Shown here piece after piece: positions 50,264 to 58,674 of a stretch of DNA of 61,015 nt. Position 1 is the first letter of the stretch. The number at the start of each line of letters is the position of its first letter. The notes beneath the pieces are model-generated. The model was not told where the DNA came from, ran no database searches, and saw nothing but the letters and a program-made list of their open reading frames with translations. The DNA comes from Scytonema sp. UIC 10036 (GTDB lineage: Bacteria; Cyanobacteriota; Cyanobacteriia; Cyanobacteriales; Nostocaceae), in assembly GCF_009725235.1 (NCBI RefSeq), contig NZ_WJFC01000067.1, forward strand, positions 1 through 61,015, written 5' to 3'. The translations under genes and the position numbers were made by a program.

Positions 50264-51658
50264 ATGTTAAAGTCAGATATAAACAAATCGAATAATCCAA
50301 CTTCTACAATTCCAGATGTCTTCTCTTTACCTGGTCCTAAAGGCAAGTTTTTACTGGGAAATTTGGTTGAATTTGAACAAAGTCCCCTTGGATTTCTGAC
50401 CCAATGCGCTCAACAATATGGTGGGATTGTTCCTTTCCGTTTGGGAGCGAATCCAACGATTTTGATAACTGAGCCTGAGTATATTGAGCAAGTCTTTAAA
50501 AACCGGGAGTTGTTTGGTACTCCAAAAATATTGAAAGTCCTTTTTCGCACTTTATTGGGACAGGGGCTTTTAACGAGTGATGGAGATACTTGGCTTCGCC
50601 AGCGCCGTTTATCTCAACCTGTCTTTCACCAAAAACGTATTGCTGGTTATGGTGAGGTGATGGTTGCCTATACTGAAAAAATGCTTGCTTCTTGGCAAAA
50701 TGGGGAAACAAAAGATATTCAAGCTGAGATGATGCATCTCACCTTTAACATTGTAATGAAGACTCTTTTTAGTCGGGATGCGACTGACAAAGAGGCTGAA
50801 GATGTAGCTTTAGCAATGGGTTTGGCGGCTCCTTGGTTTGTGGACAACCGTAAATCTCCTTTCCCTGCTTTGTCTAAGAGGCTCCCAACTCCGTCCAATC
50901 GTCGCTATAGATCTGCTGTCCGCCAATTGGATAAGTATATTTACAGTATTATCGAACAACGGCGCTCTAGTGGAGAAGATCCTGGGGATTTGCTGTCGAT
51001 GATGATGCAAGCACGGGATGAAAATGATGGCTCTCAAATGAGTGACAAGCAATTGCGCGATGCGATCGCCACTCTCATTTTCGCCGGACATGAAACGACT
51101 GCAAATAGTTTGGCTTGGACGTGGATGCTTTTATCTCAGCATCCTGAGGTGCAAACCAAGTTACAACAAGAACTCCAAGAAGTTTTGGGCGATCGCTCTC
51201 CGACTCTTGCAGACCTTGTTTCTTTACAATACACCAATATGGTGGTGAAAGAATCAATGCGGCTGTATCCAGTTGTGTGGAATAGAGTCAGTGAAGCTAG
51301 CCAGGACTGCGAACTTGGCGGTTATCGAGTCCCCGCAGGTTGTACGGTGATTATTAGCCAATGGGTTATGCATCGCTGCGATCGCTATTTTAACAATCCA
51401 GAAGCATTTTATCCAGAGCGTTGGGCTAACGACTTAGAAAAACAACTTCCTAGAGGTGTTTATGCACCCTTTGGCGATGGACCCCGTACTTGCATTGGTA
51501 GAAGCTTTGCATTGATGGAAGCCGTTTTATTATTAGCAACCATTGCCCAAAAATTTGAACTTAATCTTATTCCCAATCAGACAATTATTCCCGAACCAAC
51601 TATGACTTTACAACCTAAAAATGGGATTAAAGTTGTAGTCAGTAAACGAGACAATTGA
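50264..51658 (+). CDS. CYP110-like cytochrome P450
   Basis: 464 residues with the proline-rich start L-P-G-P-K-G-K-F-L-L-G-N-L, I-helix F-A-G-H-E-T-T-A-N (near 272), ExxR (E-S-M-R-L) and haem-binding F-G-D-G-P-R-T-C-I-G with Cys410. The type resembles the CYP110 family of cyanobacteria (fatty acid, terpene or other lipophilic substrates) and differs from StaN, the second P450 of staurosporine clusters. Within this cluster it could oxidise the indolocarbazole core; this is inference. No transmembrane anchor is visible. Confidence 0.88.
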   Translation: MLKSDINKSNNPTSTIPDVFSLPGPKGKFLLGNLVEFEQSPLGFLTQCAQQYGGIVPFRLGANPTILITEPEYIEQVFKNRELFGTPKILKVLFRTLLGQGLLTSDGDTWLRQRRLSQPVFHQKRIAGYGEVMVAYTEKMLASWQNGETKDIQAEMMHLTFNIVMKTLFSRDATDKEAEDVALAMGLAAPWFVDNRKSPFPALSKRLPTPSNRRYRSAVRQLDKYIYSIIEQRRSSGEDPGDLLSMMMQARDENDGSQMSDKQLRDAIATLIFAGHETTANSLAWTWMLLSQHPEVQTKLQQELQEVLGDRSPTLADLVSLQYTNMVVKESMRLYPVVWNRVSEASQDCELGGYRVPAGCTVIISQWVMHRCDRYFNNPEAFYPERWANDLEKQLPRGVYAPFGDGPRTCIGRSFALMEAVLLLATIAQKFELNLIPNQTIIPEPTMTLQPKNGIKVVVSKRDN

Positions 51659-51956
51659 GATGCTGATAACAAGGAAAATAGACTTATATGCTATTTTAAG
51701 TAAGTCGGCAAAATCCTTAATAGTTCGTAGTTGCTCTATTTTCGCCTGCATCGCAACTACGAACAGATAAATAAGATTTTACATGATTAATAAATTTTCA
51801 ATTACGAATTATACTAATTTCAACAAAGAATGCGACACATAGTTGCTTCAAATCCAGCATATACATGGTTTTCTCAATCCAAAATCTAAAATCTAAAATC
51901 CAAAATGGTATTATTTCGTCACTGTTACCGATAATTCTTAATAAGGAAACAATAAT
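51659..51956. other. Spacer before the MFS-FHA gene
   Basis: About 300 bases without a gene. Near the right end are hexa/heptamer repeats aatctaaaatctaaaatccaaaat (51883-51906), also found at 48110-48137. AAGGAA precedes the next ATG by nine bases. No copy of the 100-base control element is present. Confidence 0.5.
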
Positions 51957-53597
51957 ATGAGTCCCTCTACTATGAAAGCTAAACCAACGAGTCCCGGCAA
52001 TCTATCCCAGGATAAAAATTTTTACATCATTAATGCTTTAACACTTATAGCAATTTTAGGGGGGACAGTTTTTAACCCAGCGCTACCAACTATCTCGCAA
52101 GTTTTTAACGTTTCCAGCGAACAAGTAGCACTAGTAGCAACACTCTTTCAGTTACCTGGTGCAATTGTCACTCCAATATTCGGAGTTTTAGCTGACACTT
52201 TTGGTAGAAAGCAAATCCTAGTTCCTTCGCTGCTGCTATTTGCTCTAGGGGGAATGTTAAGCGGCTTTGCTCAAAACTTCCGCAGTCTTTTAGAGTGGAG
52301 AGTTGTGCAGGGTATTGGGACTGCAAGCCTAGAATCGTTGCAGCTGACTATCATTGGTGACCTCTATAGGGGAAGACAACTCGGCGCTGTAATGGCATTT
52401 AATGCTGGCTTGATTGGTATGAGTTCAGCACTCTTTCCTCTCATTGGCGGATTATTAACTGGATTTAGTTGGCGATTGCCGTTTATGATATCCTTTGTTG
52501 CTGTTCCGGTCGCATTATTGGTCTTATTCACCCTCAAGCTACCAAAGCAACAGACTAACCCCCAAAATTTTAAACTAAAACCATATCTGCAAAATACTTG
52601 GAGCAGCATTAACAATCGTCAGGTTTTAGGGTTGATGTTTGCGGTGATGATTCAATTCATGCTGCAAGTTGGAACCTGTTTAGTTTACATTCCACTCCTA
52701 GCAGGAGAACTAGGTGCATCTGCTGGTTTTAATGGCTTTCTACTTGCTAGCATATCGATATCTGTTGCCATAGTTGCTTCTCAACTAGGACGAATTACAC
52801 AGAAATTTTCTGAAATTAAACTCATCAAATTTTCTTTCATTTTAGCTGCTTTGGCATTCGCTATTATCCCGATAATTCATAACGTTTGGCTGCTTTTTAT
52901 CCCTATCTTGTTAATTGGTGCATCTCAAGGTCTGGCGTTTCCATCTACCCAAGCACTGCTAGCAGGACTTGCCGCACAAGAATCTCGCGCTGGCTTTATG
53001 GCGGTCAATTCAACAGTTCAATCGTGGGGACAAACACTTGGTCCATTTCTAGGAAGTCTCATTGATATAATATGGGGAACCCGAATTGTCTTTGCAAGCA
53101 GTGCTATTATTTCCCTCATCTCATTGGTCATTTTCCATGCTCTGCTCACAACTAAAAAACCAAGCCCCAGCCCCTCCCCAGATCATCCCTCAGTTGCTCT
53201 CAACTTTGTTAATGCAGAACAAGTCAATCTCGGAGAAAGCTTTGTTGAAGTTCCCACAGTTGCAGAAAAACCCATTGCTAGATTATTCCATATTCAGAGC
53301 AATAAAGTTATTGAACTACCGGAAAACTTCTCTCTCCTTCGGATAGGAAAACCTAACAGACGCAGTTTTCCTGATATCGATTTGTCTGCATTACCCAATT
53401 CCGATATCGTTTCTCGGATTCATGCGGAAATTAAGTTTGAAGGAGGAGAGTACTACATTCAAGATATGGGTAGTTCTAATGGAACTTATATTAACAAATA
53501 TCCTCTCTTACCTGGAATTTGGTATAAATTGAAGCCCGGTTTAACCTTCAGCATCGGTAGACGAGATGCAGTTTCTTTCAAATTTCAAATTGCTTAA
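51957..53597 (+). CDS. MFS exporter fused to a C-terminal FHA domain
   Basis: 546 residues. The first 400 form a 12-helix major facilitator (motif A: G-V-L-A-D-T-F-G-R-K near 75-84; typical of drug-efflux DHA families). Residues about 455-546 form an FHA domain: R-I-G-K-P-N-R-R, the phosphothreonine-binding S-R-I-H-A-E-I and S-S-N-G-T-Y-I-N are all intact. FHA domains bind phosphothreonine, so transport or location may be controlled by a Hanks-type kinase. I do not know another MFS-FHA fusion. It is probably the export or self-resistance gene of the cluster, like RebT in the rebeccamycin cluster. Confidence 0.85.
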   Translation: MSPSTMKAKPTSPGNLSQDKNFYIINALTLIAILGGTVFNPALPTISQVFNVSSEQVALVATLFQLPGAIVTPIFGVLADTFGRKQILVPSLLLFALGGMLSGFAQNFRSLLEWRVVQGIGTASLESLQLTIIGDLYRGRQLGAVMAFNAGLIGMSSALFPLIGGLLTGFSWRLPFMISFVAVPVALLVLFTLKLPKQQTNPQNFKLKPYLQNTWSSINNRQVLGLMFAVMIQFMLQVGTCLVYIPLLAGELGASAGFNGFLLASISISVAIVASQLGRITQKFSEIKLIKFSFILAALAFAIIPIIHNVWLLFIPILLIGASQGLAFPSTQALLAGLAAQESRAGFMAVNSTVQSWGQTLGPFLGSLIDIIWGTRIVFASSAIISLISLVIFHALLTTKKPSPSPSPDHPSVALNFVNAEQVNLGESFVEVPTVAEKPIARLFHIQSNKVIELPENFSLLRIGKPNRRSFPDIDLSALPNSDIVSRIHAEIKFEGGEYYIQDMGSSNGTYINKYPLLPGIWYKLKPGLTFSIGRRDAVSFKFQIA

Positions 53598-53708
53598 TTA
53601 GTTAGTGGATAGTGGTTAGTGGATAGTTGTTAGTTGTTAGTTGGCGATTACTAATGAAGTCAGACTGATAATGAATAATTAGCATTCCTTGCACTGTGTA
53701 GATTCCTG

Positions 53709-53745
53709 CAAGATTCCCGACTTCTTAGAGAAGTCGGGAATCTTG
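53709..53745. terminator. Strong bidirectional hairpin after the MFS-FHA gene
   Basis: CAAGATTCCCGACTTCT pairs with its complement AGAAGTCGGGAATCTTG across a few bases, 16-17 base pairs. Short T-tract only. The preceding 53600-53642 has gttagttgttag-type heptamers. Confidence 0.65.
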
Positions 53746-53790
53746 TAGAAAGTAACTTGATACCAAGAGTCATAAAAACTAGTAAAAAGA

Positions 53791-53890
53791 TGGAAAAGGT
53801 CAGAAAAAGTCTGTACTCAAACTACAGAGCTATTTGGTTTCCGAAAATGCCTCAATTCTAGATGATAGTTAAATATAGAAGACATTCACT
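53791..53890 (+). promoter_or_regulatory. Cluster control element, copy B
   Basis: Matches copy A (49571-49670) at 88 of 100 positions with no gap. It ends 66 bases before the second MFS gene (70 in copy A). Heptamer repeats (ccactatccactaacaac type, 53897-53955) fill the space to the start codon. Confidence 0.5.
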
Positions 53891-53956
53891 TAAAACCACT
53901 AACAACCAACCACTATCCACTAACAACTAACCACTATCCACTAACAACTAACCACT

Positions 53957-55198
53957 ATGAAACTTCAACAAGATAAATCAAATCTTACATACAAAGATAA
54001 CAATCTCAATATCATCATCAGTGTAACACTCACATCCGTGATGGGTGTGATGGCTATCAACCCTGCACTACCAGCCATTGGGGAAGCCTTTAAGGTTCCA
54101 AATGAACAAATTGGATTGGTTATGGCAAGCTTTTTGATACCAATTGCAATTGGAACTCCAATCTTTGGGGTTTTGGCTGACCGTATTGGCAGAAAGAAAA
54201 TTCTCATTCCTTCTTTACTACTGTTTGCACTTGGCGGAATTTTAAGTGCTTTTGCAAGGGATTTTCGCAGTTTATTAGAGTGGAGATTTTTGCAAGGCGT
54301 TGGCGCTGCTAGTTTAGAGTCTTTGTCTCTTACTGTAATTGCTGATGTTTACTCCGGGAAGATGTTGACTGCAGCTATGGCATTTAACGCCAGTATGATT
54401 GGTTTGAGTGCAACAGTTTATCCTCTTGTTGGCGGTGGATTGGCACAACTCAGCTGGCAATACCCATTTTTCCTCTCAGTTTTTGCTCTTCCAATTGCAT
54501 TATTAGTGTTGACACAGCTAAAACTACCAAAGACTCAAAGCCAAAGGTCTGTTGATGAGTTCAAGCTCAAAGCCTACTTGAGAAGTACTTGGAAGAGTAT
54601 TAACAACCGCTCTGTATTGGCGCTGTTGTTTGCGGTGTTGTCTTTATTTATCTTAGAATTTGGTTCTTGCTTTATCTGCATTCCACTTCTAGCGGCAAAT
54701 AATCTTGGTGCATCTGGTGCAGTCATTGGTATTATCCTTGCCAGTATGGAAATAACTCTTGCTTTGTTTGCTTCTCAATTGGGATGGTTTGCTCAGAAGT
54801 TCTCTGAAGTTACACTTATCAAAATCTCTTTCGTTGTTTGTGCGGTATCATTATTGATTGCTCCCTTAATGAGCAATGTGTGGCAGCTTTTTATCCCTGT
54901 TCTCATATTTGGTGCAGGTCTTGGTATTGCGCTACCATCCATCCAAACAGTATTTGCACGCCTTGCACCAGAGGACAATCGCGCTGGATTTATGGCTATG
55001 AATGTGACTCTCCAATCTTTGGGGAGAGCGCTAGGTCCCGCTTTAGTAGGCATTGCTTTTGGATTTGTAGGAATTCAAGGAGCCTTATATGCTAGCGCTA
55101 TTTTCGCCCTTGTCACATTCATAGTGCTGAATTCTTTCCTAGTAAGAACAACACAAAAACCTGAGTTTGTTGGGAAAAGTGAGCATTACATTGGGTAA
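53957..55198 (+). CDS. MFS exporter, paralogue without FHA domain
   Basis: 413 residues, 12 predicted helices, clearly homologous to the transporter part of the preceding gene (V-M-A-I-N-P-A-L-P-A-I-G, G-V-L-A-D-R-I-G-R-K-K-I, L-L-E-W-R-F-L-Q-G-V-G-A-A-S-L-E-S-L, R-S-T-W-K-S-I-N-N-R). The protein ends soon after the last helix. The pair arose by gene duplication with gain or loss of the FHA domain. A role in exporting the cluster product or a precursor is plausible. Confidence 0.88.
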   Translation: MKLQQDKSNLTYKDNNLNIIISVTLTSVMGVMAINPALPAIGEAFKVPNEQIGLVMASFLIPIAIGTPIFGVLADRIGRKKILIPSLLLFALGGILSAFARDFRSLLEWRFLQGVGAASLESLSLTVIADVYSGKMLTAAMAFNASMIGLSATVYPLVGGGLAQLSWQYPFFLSVFALPIALLVLTQLKLPKTQSQRSVDEFKLKAYLRSTWKSINNRSVLALLFAVLSLFILEFGSCFICIPLLAANNLGASGAVIGIILASMEITLALFASQLGWFAQKFSEVTLIKISFVVCAVSLLIAPLMSNVWQLFIPVLIFGAGLGIALPSIQTVFARLAPEDNRAGFMAMNVTLQSLGRALGPALVGIAFGFVGIQGALYASAIFALVTFIVLNSFLVRTTQKPEFVGKSEHYIG

Positions 55199-55205
55199 AT
55201 CATTC

Positions 55206-55315
55206 TGTAGGGTGGGCTAAAGCCCACCAAAAGGCGAATATAGTGAACAATACCTACCCTACTTAACAAACAACAAATGACAAATGACAAATGACAAATG
55301 ACAAATGACAAATAA
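55206..55315. repeat. gtagggtgggctaaagccc palindrome and AAATGAC heptamers
   Basis: 55206-55258 is an imperfect palindrome (gtagggtgggct ... cctaccctac), a relative of the sequences at 1856 and 49507. It is followed by seven copies of the heptamer aaatgac (55267-55313). Confidence 0.75.
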
Positions 55316-55320
55316 CCCTT

Positions 55321-56280
55321 ATGAATAGCTTAAAAAGAAGCTTATTAATTTTTAATAATTTAACTTTAGCTAAAAAACTGACTGCACTCCTGTTACTTAT
55401 ATTTATTGAAGGAATTGCTCTAAGCGGAATAGCTTTAGCTAGTGTTTTAAATTACAAAACACAATATGAAATTAGCTCAAGTGCATGGTTATTGCTTCAG
55501 ACTCTAAACTCCGTCCGCTCTTACACGACAACTGAAGTTGTTCCTCAATTACAATCTCGTTTAGATAATAATGAGTTTATACAGCAGGCTATACCAGCAT
55601 ATTCTTCACGAAAAGTCTTGGAAGATTTCCAAAAGAAAAATGATAAGTTTAAAGACTTTCTTTATAAGGAAGCAATGCTGAACCCTACTAATCTTCGAGA
55701 TAAAGCAGATACTTTTGAAACGACAATTGTTAAAGAATTTCAAAAGCAAAAAAGTCTCAATAGCTTATCAGGATTTCGTTCTATTTTTGGAAAAAACTTT
55801 TTTTACATTGCTCTCCCTCTATCTATAACTGAATCTAGTTGCTTGCAGTGTCACAGCACACCTGATGTCGCTCCTAAAACTATGATTGATATATATGGTG
55901 ATCGCAATGGTTTTGGCTGGAAATTAAATATGATTAATGGTGCTCAAATTGTTTCTATTCCCGCTCATGAAGTTTTGCAAAAAGCCAGACAATTCCTAGT
56001 TTTAGTTATGGGGGTTGTCACTCTAATTTTTGCCAGTGCTATATATATAGCTAATTTTTGGCTCAAACGTTATGTTGTTAAGCCTATTAAACAAGTTGTT
56101 CGGGTAACAGAAGCAGTAAGTACTGGTAATTTTGATGTTGAGTTTGAGAAGGTATCGAATGATGAAATAGGGAGCTTGATAGAAGCTTTTACACGTATGA
56201 AGTTGAGTTTGATTATGGCAATTAGAAGATACGAGCGTTACCGAATGGTAAATCGAGAAACTCATGATAAAAAAGCATGA
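55321..56280 (+). CDS. Tll0287-like haem-domain (DUF3365) sensor with HAMP
   Basis: 319 residues: transmembrane helix (about 20-42), an external domain of the DUF3365/Tll0287 type with a c-type haem motif C-L-Q-C-H (C174-H178), a second transmembrane helix (about 224-246) and a HAMP region (V-V-K-P-I-K-Q-V-V-R-V-T-E-A-V-S). The protein stops after HAMP without a kinase or methyl-accepting domain, so it must signal through a partner or has lost its output. Last co-directional gene after the cluster; redox or gas sensing is inferred from the haem motif. Confidence 0.8.
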   Translation: MNSLKRSLLIFNNLTLAKKLTALLLLIFIEGIALSGIALASVLNYKTQYEISSSAWLLLQTLNSVRSYTTTEVVPQLQSRLDNNEFIQQAIPAYSSRKVLEDFQKKNDKFKDFLYKEAMLNPTNLRDKADTFETTIVKEFQKQKSLNSLSGFRSIFGKNFFYIALPLSITESSCLQCHSTPDVAPKTMIDIYGDRNGFGWKLNMINGAQIVSIPAHEVLQKARQFLVLVMGVVTLIFASAIYIANFWLKRYVVKPIKQVVRVTEAVSTGNFDVEFEKVSNDEIGSLIEAFTRMKLSLIMAIRRYERYRMVNRETHDKKA

Positions 56281-56355
56281 TAGTAGAGCTTCTTAAATCA
56301 GCCGCCCGTCTTCCATATTAATTATCCGATGGCAAAGCTACAAGGGATAAGAATT

Positions 56356-56431
56356 TTTGTAGGTTGGGTTGAGGAACGAAACCCAACATTTACAGACATT
56401 TGTTGGGTTTCCCCACAGGTTTACCCAACCT
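56356..56431. repeat. 76-base cruciform repeat (gtaggttggg...cccaacctgc)
   Basis: The outer arms gtaggttgggt / acccaacctgc and the inner arms gaaacccaaca / tgttgggtttc can form a two-part hairpin. An almost identical copy is at 58454-58528, and half copies are at 20897 and 28748. Confidence 0.85.
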
Positions 56432-56494
56432 GCAATTTGCTCAGCCCTTGTAGTATTGAAGGTGGATTCATTTTCTGTCTCTATCTCCTTTTCA

Positions 56495-57478
56495 TCAAAC
56501 AATGGTCAAAAGATTATTTTTTATCAACCACTCTCGTACTTGCGCCATACCCTCACTCAAATTAATTCGCGGTTCGTAGCCCAGAACGCATCGTGCTTTT
56601 TCAATAGAGTAGCTATGAGTTCTGGTGATGAAATCAATCGTTTCGGGTAACACGTCAGCATTTTTCCCCTGCTGTCGCAAACGAGCTTTTGCCAACACAG
56701 CTGGTACTGAAAACATAGGTGGAGGGCAATCGCTAATTTTAGCCAGTTGCGTGTAATATTCTTTCCATGTAGTTTTACAACCATCGGTGATATTAAAAGC
56801 TTCACCATATGTCTCTTTCTCAATAGCTAGGAAAACCCCGTCTATAAGATTGTCCACAAATACATGGTTGCAAATACCCCGCCCTCCATTAATTAAAACA
56901 AACTTTTTCTTTTGCATCATTTTTAAAGGACGCAATATCCAAACATCCGCACCAGGACCATAAATATCCCCTGCTCGAATTAAAATCACCCCAAAATCCC
57001 TTGGATTGTTAAACTTTAATATTTCCTGTTCGCTTTCTATTTTTGTTTGGCAGAAAGGATTGTTCTCACCACACAAAGAACCTTCTTCCGTTACATTATC
57101 TGGAAAACGAAAACCGTAAACCAGAACGCTAGAGAGGTGAACAAAAGTTTTTGCACCTACTTTCTTAGCGACTGTAGCTGTCTTCACCGTTCCATCCACA
57201 TTCACTGTCCGAAAAGCGTCTATACAACCGCCCGCCTCGTTCATAGATGCTGTGTGAAAAACAATATCTGCACCCTCACAAGCTTTTTCCAATACCTCCT
57301 CATCGTTAGTACTACCTATAAAAACAGATACTCCAAGTTCTTGTGCCTTCTGAGCTTTTAAGGGTGAAGCTTCCAATCCGCGTACCTTCATCCCGTTCGC
57401 TATCGCTACTTGTGCTGCTCGCAGTGCTATAAAATTGCCGATTCCCGTAATGAAAAGAGTTTTATTGTTGAGGTTCAT
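56495..57478 (-). CDS. Extended SDR (3-beta-HSD/epimerase family) with altered catalytic Tyr
   Basis: 327 residues. Rossmann motif T-G-I-G-N-F-I-A (11-18; usual TGxxGFxG), N-V-D-G-T (93-97), H-L-S-S-V-L-V-Y-G (114-122) and D-N-L-I-D-G-V near 213. In extended SDRs the catalytic pair is Y-x3-K; here the segment reads P-F-C-Q-T-K, so Tyr is replaced by Phe142 while Lys146 stays. Either the enzyme is impaired or another residue acts. Divergent in direction from the cluster. Overlaps by 17 bases the remnant upstream of it on the same strand. Confidence 0.8.
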   Translation of the reverse strand: MNLNNKTLFITGIGNFIALRAAQVAIANGMKVRGLEASPLKAQKAQELGVSVFIGSTNDEEVLEKACEGADIVFHTASMNEAGGCIDAFRTVNVDGTVKTATVAKKVGAKTFVHLSSVLVYGFRFPDNVTEEGSLCGENNPFCQTKIESEQEILKFNNPRDFGVILIRAGDIYGPGADVWILRPLKMMQKKKFVLINGGRGICNHVFVDNLIDGVFLAIEKETYGEAFNITDGCKTTWKEYYTQLAKISDCPPPMFSVPAVLAKARLRQQGKNADVLPETIDFITRTHSYSIEKARCVLGYEPRINLSEGMAQVREWLIKNNLLTIV

Positions 57479-57662
57479 TGTTTGCGCTTCCTACCATTGT
57501 TAGACTGTCAAGACCAAACTCCAGTTCTATATACTGAAAAACTTTTGGTTCACCAGGATGCACGAACCAGTCAGAGATTCGATTGATTGACAGATTGTGC
57601 TTGGCAAGAAATGGGTCAATAAACGGTAGGTGTTCGCGTATTTCTGTTACGGCAACAAACAC
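57462..57662 (-). pseudogene. Type III polyketide synthase, C-terminal fragment
   Basis: 66 residues: E-I-R-E-H-L-P-F-I-D-P-F-L-A-K-H, then I-S-D-W-F-V-H-P-G-E-P-K-V, reminiscent of the catalytic-His region (H-P-G-G-P-K) of chalcone synthase-like type III PKSs. The Cys and Asn parts of the catalytic triad are absent, and G-G is changed to G-E. The frame overlaps the SDR start. A type III PKS with an SDR partner may once have stood here. Recognition rests on one motif and similarity in style. Confidence 0.5.
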
Positions 57663-57865
57663 TATATTGACGCTAAAATTTCATATTTAAAAAGAAAATT
57701 ATGCAATATTTAGACCCATAATTGAGAATTTCCGTAAAAATCCCATAGTGGAGCCTAAGTACCTTTTTGTATATTAATTTCAATAGGATTCTTGCAAAAG
57801 TTAATTTTTTCTGACTTTTCTTTTGCAACTTTGCCAAAGACACAAATACTTGTGCAAGAGGTCTA

Positions 57866-58456
57866 ATGAACAGACATCATACAAGAAGTAAATTGATGAA
57901 AAAACTGGATTTTTTATCTAACATGGATGTAACTGAAACTCAAATAGAGTACGATACCGTTTTAGATTCATATATAATTGTTTTCTGGAATTTATTTAAT
58001 ATATGGGACGAAATACCCGCTCGTCTCAAGATAGAAATCAACCAGTTGATAATTTTAAACTTTACAGAAGTACTTTATAACTATTATAAGTACGAACGGA
58101 AAATATTTAAATCATTAAAAATCAAGCATTTTGAAGAGTTTTGGATTGAGGATAGTTGGAGAAAATCGCCACTGTTACATAAATCTCTCAACCTACCTGC
58201 TATAAAAAATTCCCTAGCTATCGGTATTCAAGCCATTACATCACCTATTGCCATATCACTATTTGGATGTGACGATGCACAAGTCAAGACAGAAGAATTT
58301 AGTCAGGAACTGGCTAATTACGTTACAAGTTATGATACTATATCTACTTTAAGTAACAAGATAGGTAAGCCAGAGAAACGGGAAACTAAAGAAAAATTTG
58401 TAGTCAGAGCAAGTTGTGTACTTCGAGAAATGTTGAAAGAAAAATTAAATGTGTAG
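57866..58456 (+). CDS. Hypothetical protein
   Basis: 196 residues from 57866, or 186 from the ATG at 57896 (M-K-K-L-D-F-L-S). It is mainly helical, rich in Ile, Lys, Glu and Tyr, with two Cys in the last third (F-G-C-D-D, A-S-C-V-L-R) and no membrane helix. I do not recognise the family. It is followed immediately by the cruciform repeat, the first bases of which overlap its stop. Confidence 0.6.
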   Translation: MNRHHTRSKLMKKLDFLSNMDVTETQIEYDTVLDSYIIVFWNLFNIWDEIPARLKIEINQLIILNFTEVLYNYYKYERKIFKSLKIKHFEEFWIEDSWRKSPLLHKSLNLPAIKNSLAIGIQAITSPIAISLFGCDDAQVKTEEFSQELANYVTSYDTISTLSNKIGKPEKRETKEKFVVRASCVLREMLKEKLNV

Positions 58457-58528
58457 GTTGGGTTGAGGAACGAAACCCAACAATTACAGACATTTGTTGG
58501 GTTTCCCCACAGGTTTACCCAACCTGCA
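58454..58528. repeat. 75-base cruciform repeat, second complete copy
   Basis: Same sequence as 56356-56431 with a one-base length difference in the centre. Its first base pairs overlap the stop of the preceding gene, so it may act as its terminator. Confidence 0.85.
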
Positions 58529-58606
58529 AAAATTCTTATCCGAGCAGTATTGATAAGACTCCTATTTGATTTTTGAGATATACAGCGCTTTGCATCTAAA
58601 TGGAGT

Positions 58607-58660
58607 AAACCCCCCTCTGTCCCCCCGATGCTTTGGGGGGATGAAAGAAAGGGGGGTAAT
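58607..58660. repeat. C/G-run palindrome (cccccctctgtcccccc ... gggggg)
   Basis: Two C-runs (58607 and 58621) face two G-runs (58635 and 58651). The structure lies 15 bases after the gatD stop on the minus strand and may serve as terminator. Same style as 12038-12172. Confidence 0.6.
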
Positions 58661-58674
58661 TTCAAAAACAAGAT

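Noticed and set aside
56329..56650. Two overlapping plus-strand frames near 56.3-56.6 kb
   Set aside because: They are built from the cruciform repeat and the antisense of the SDR 3' end.
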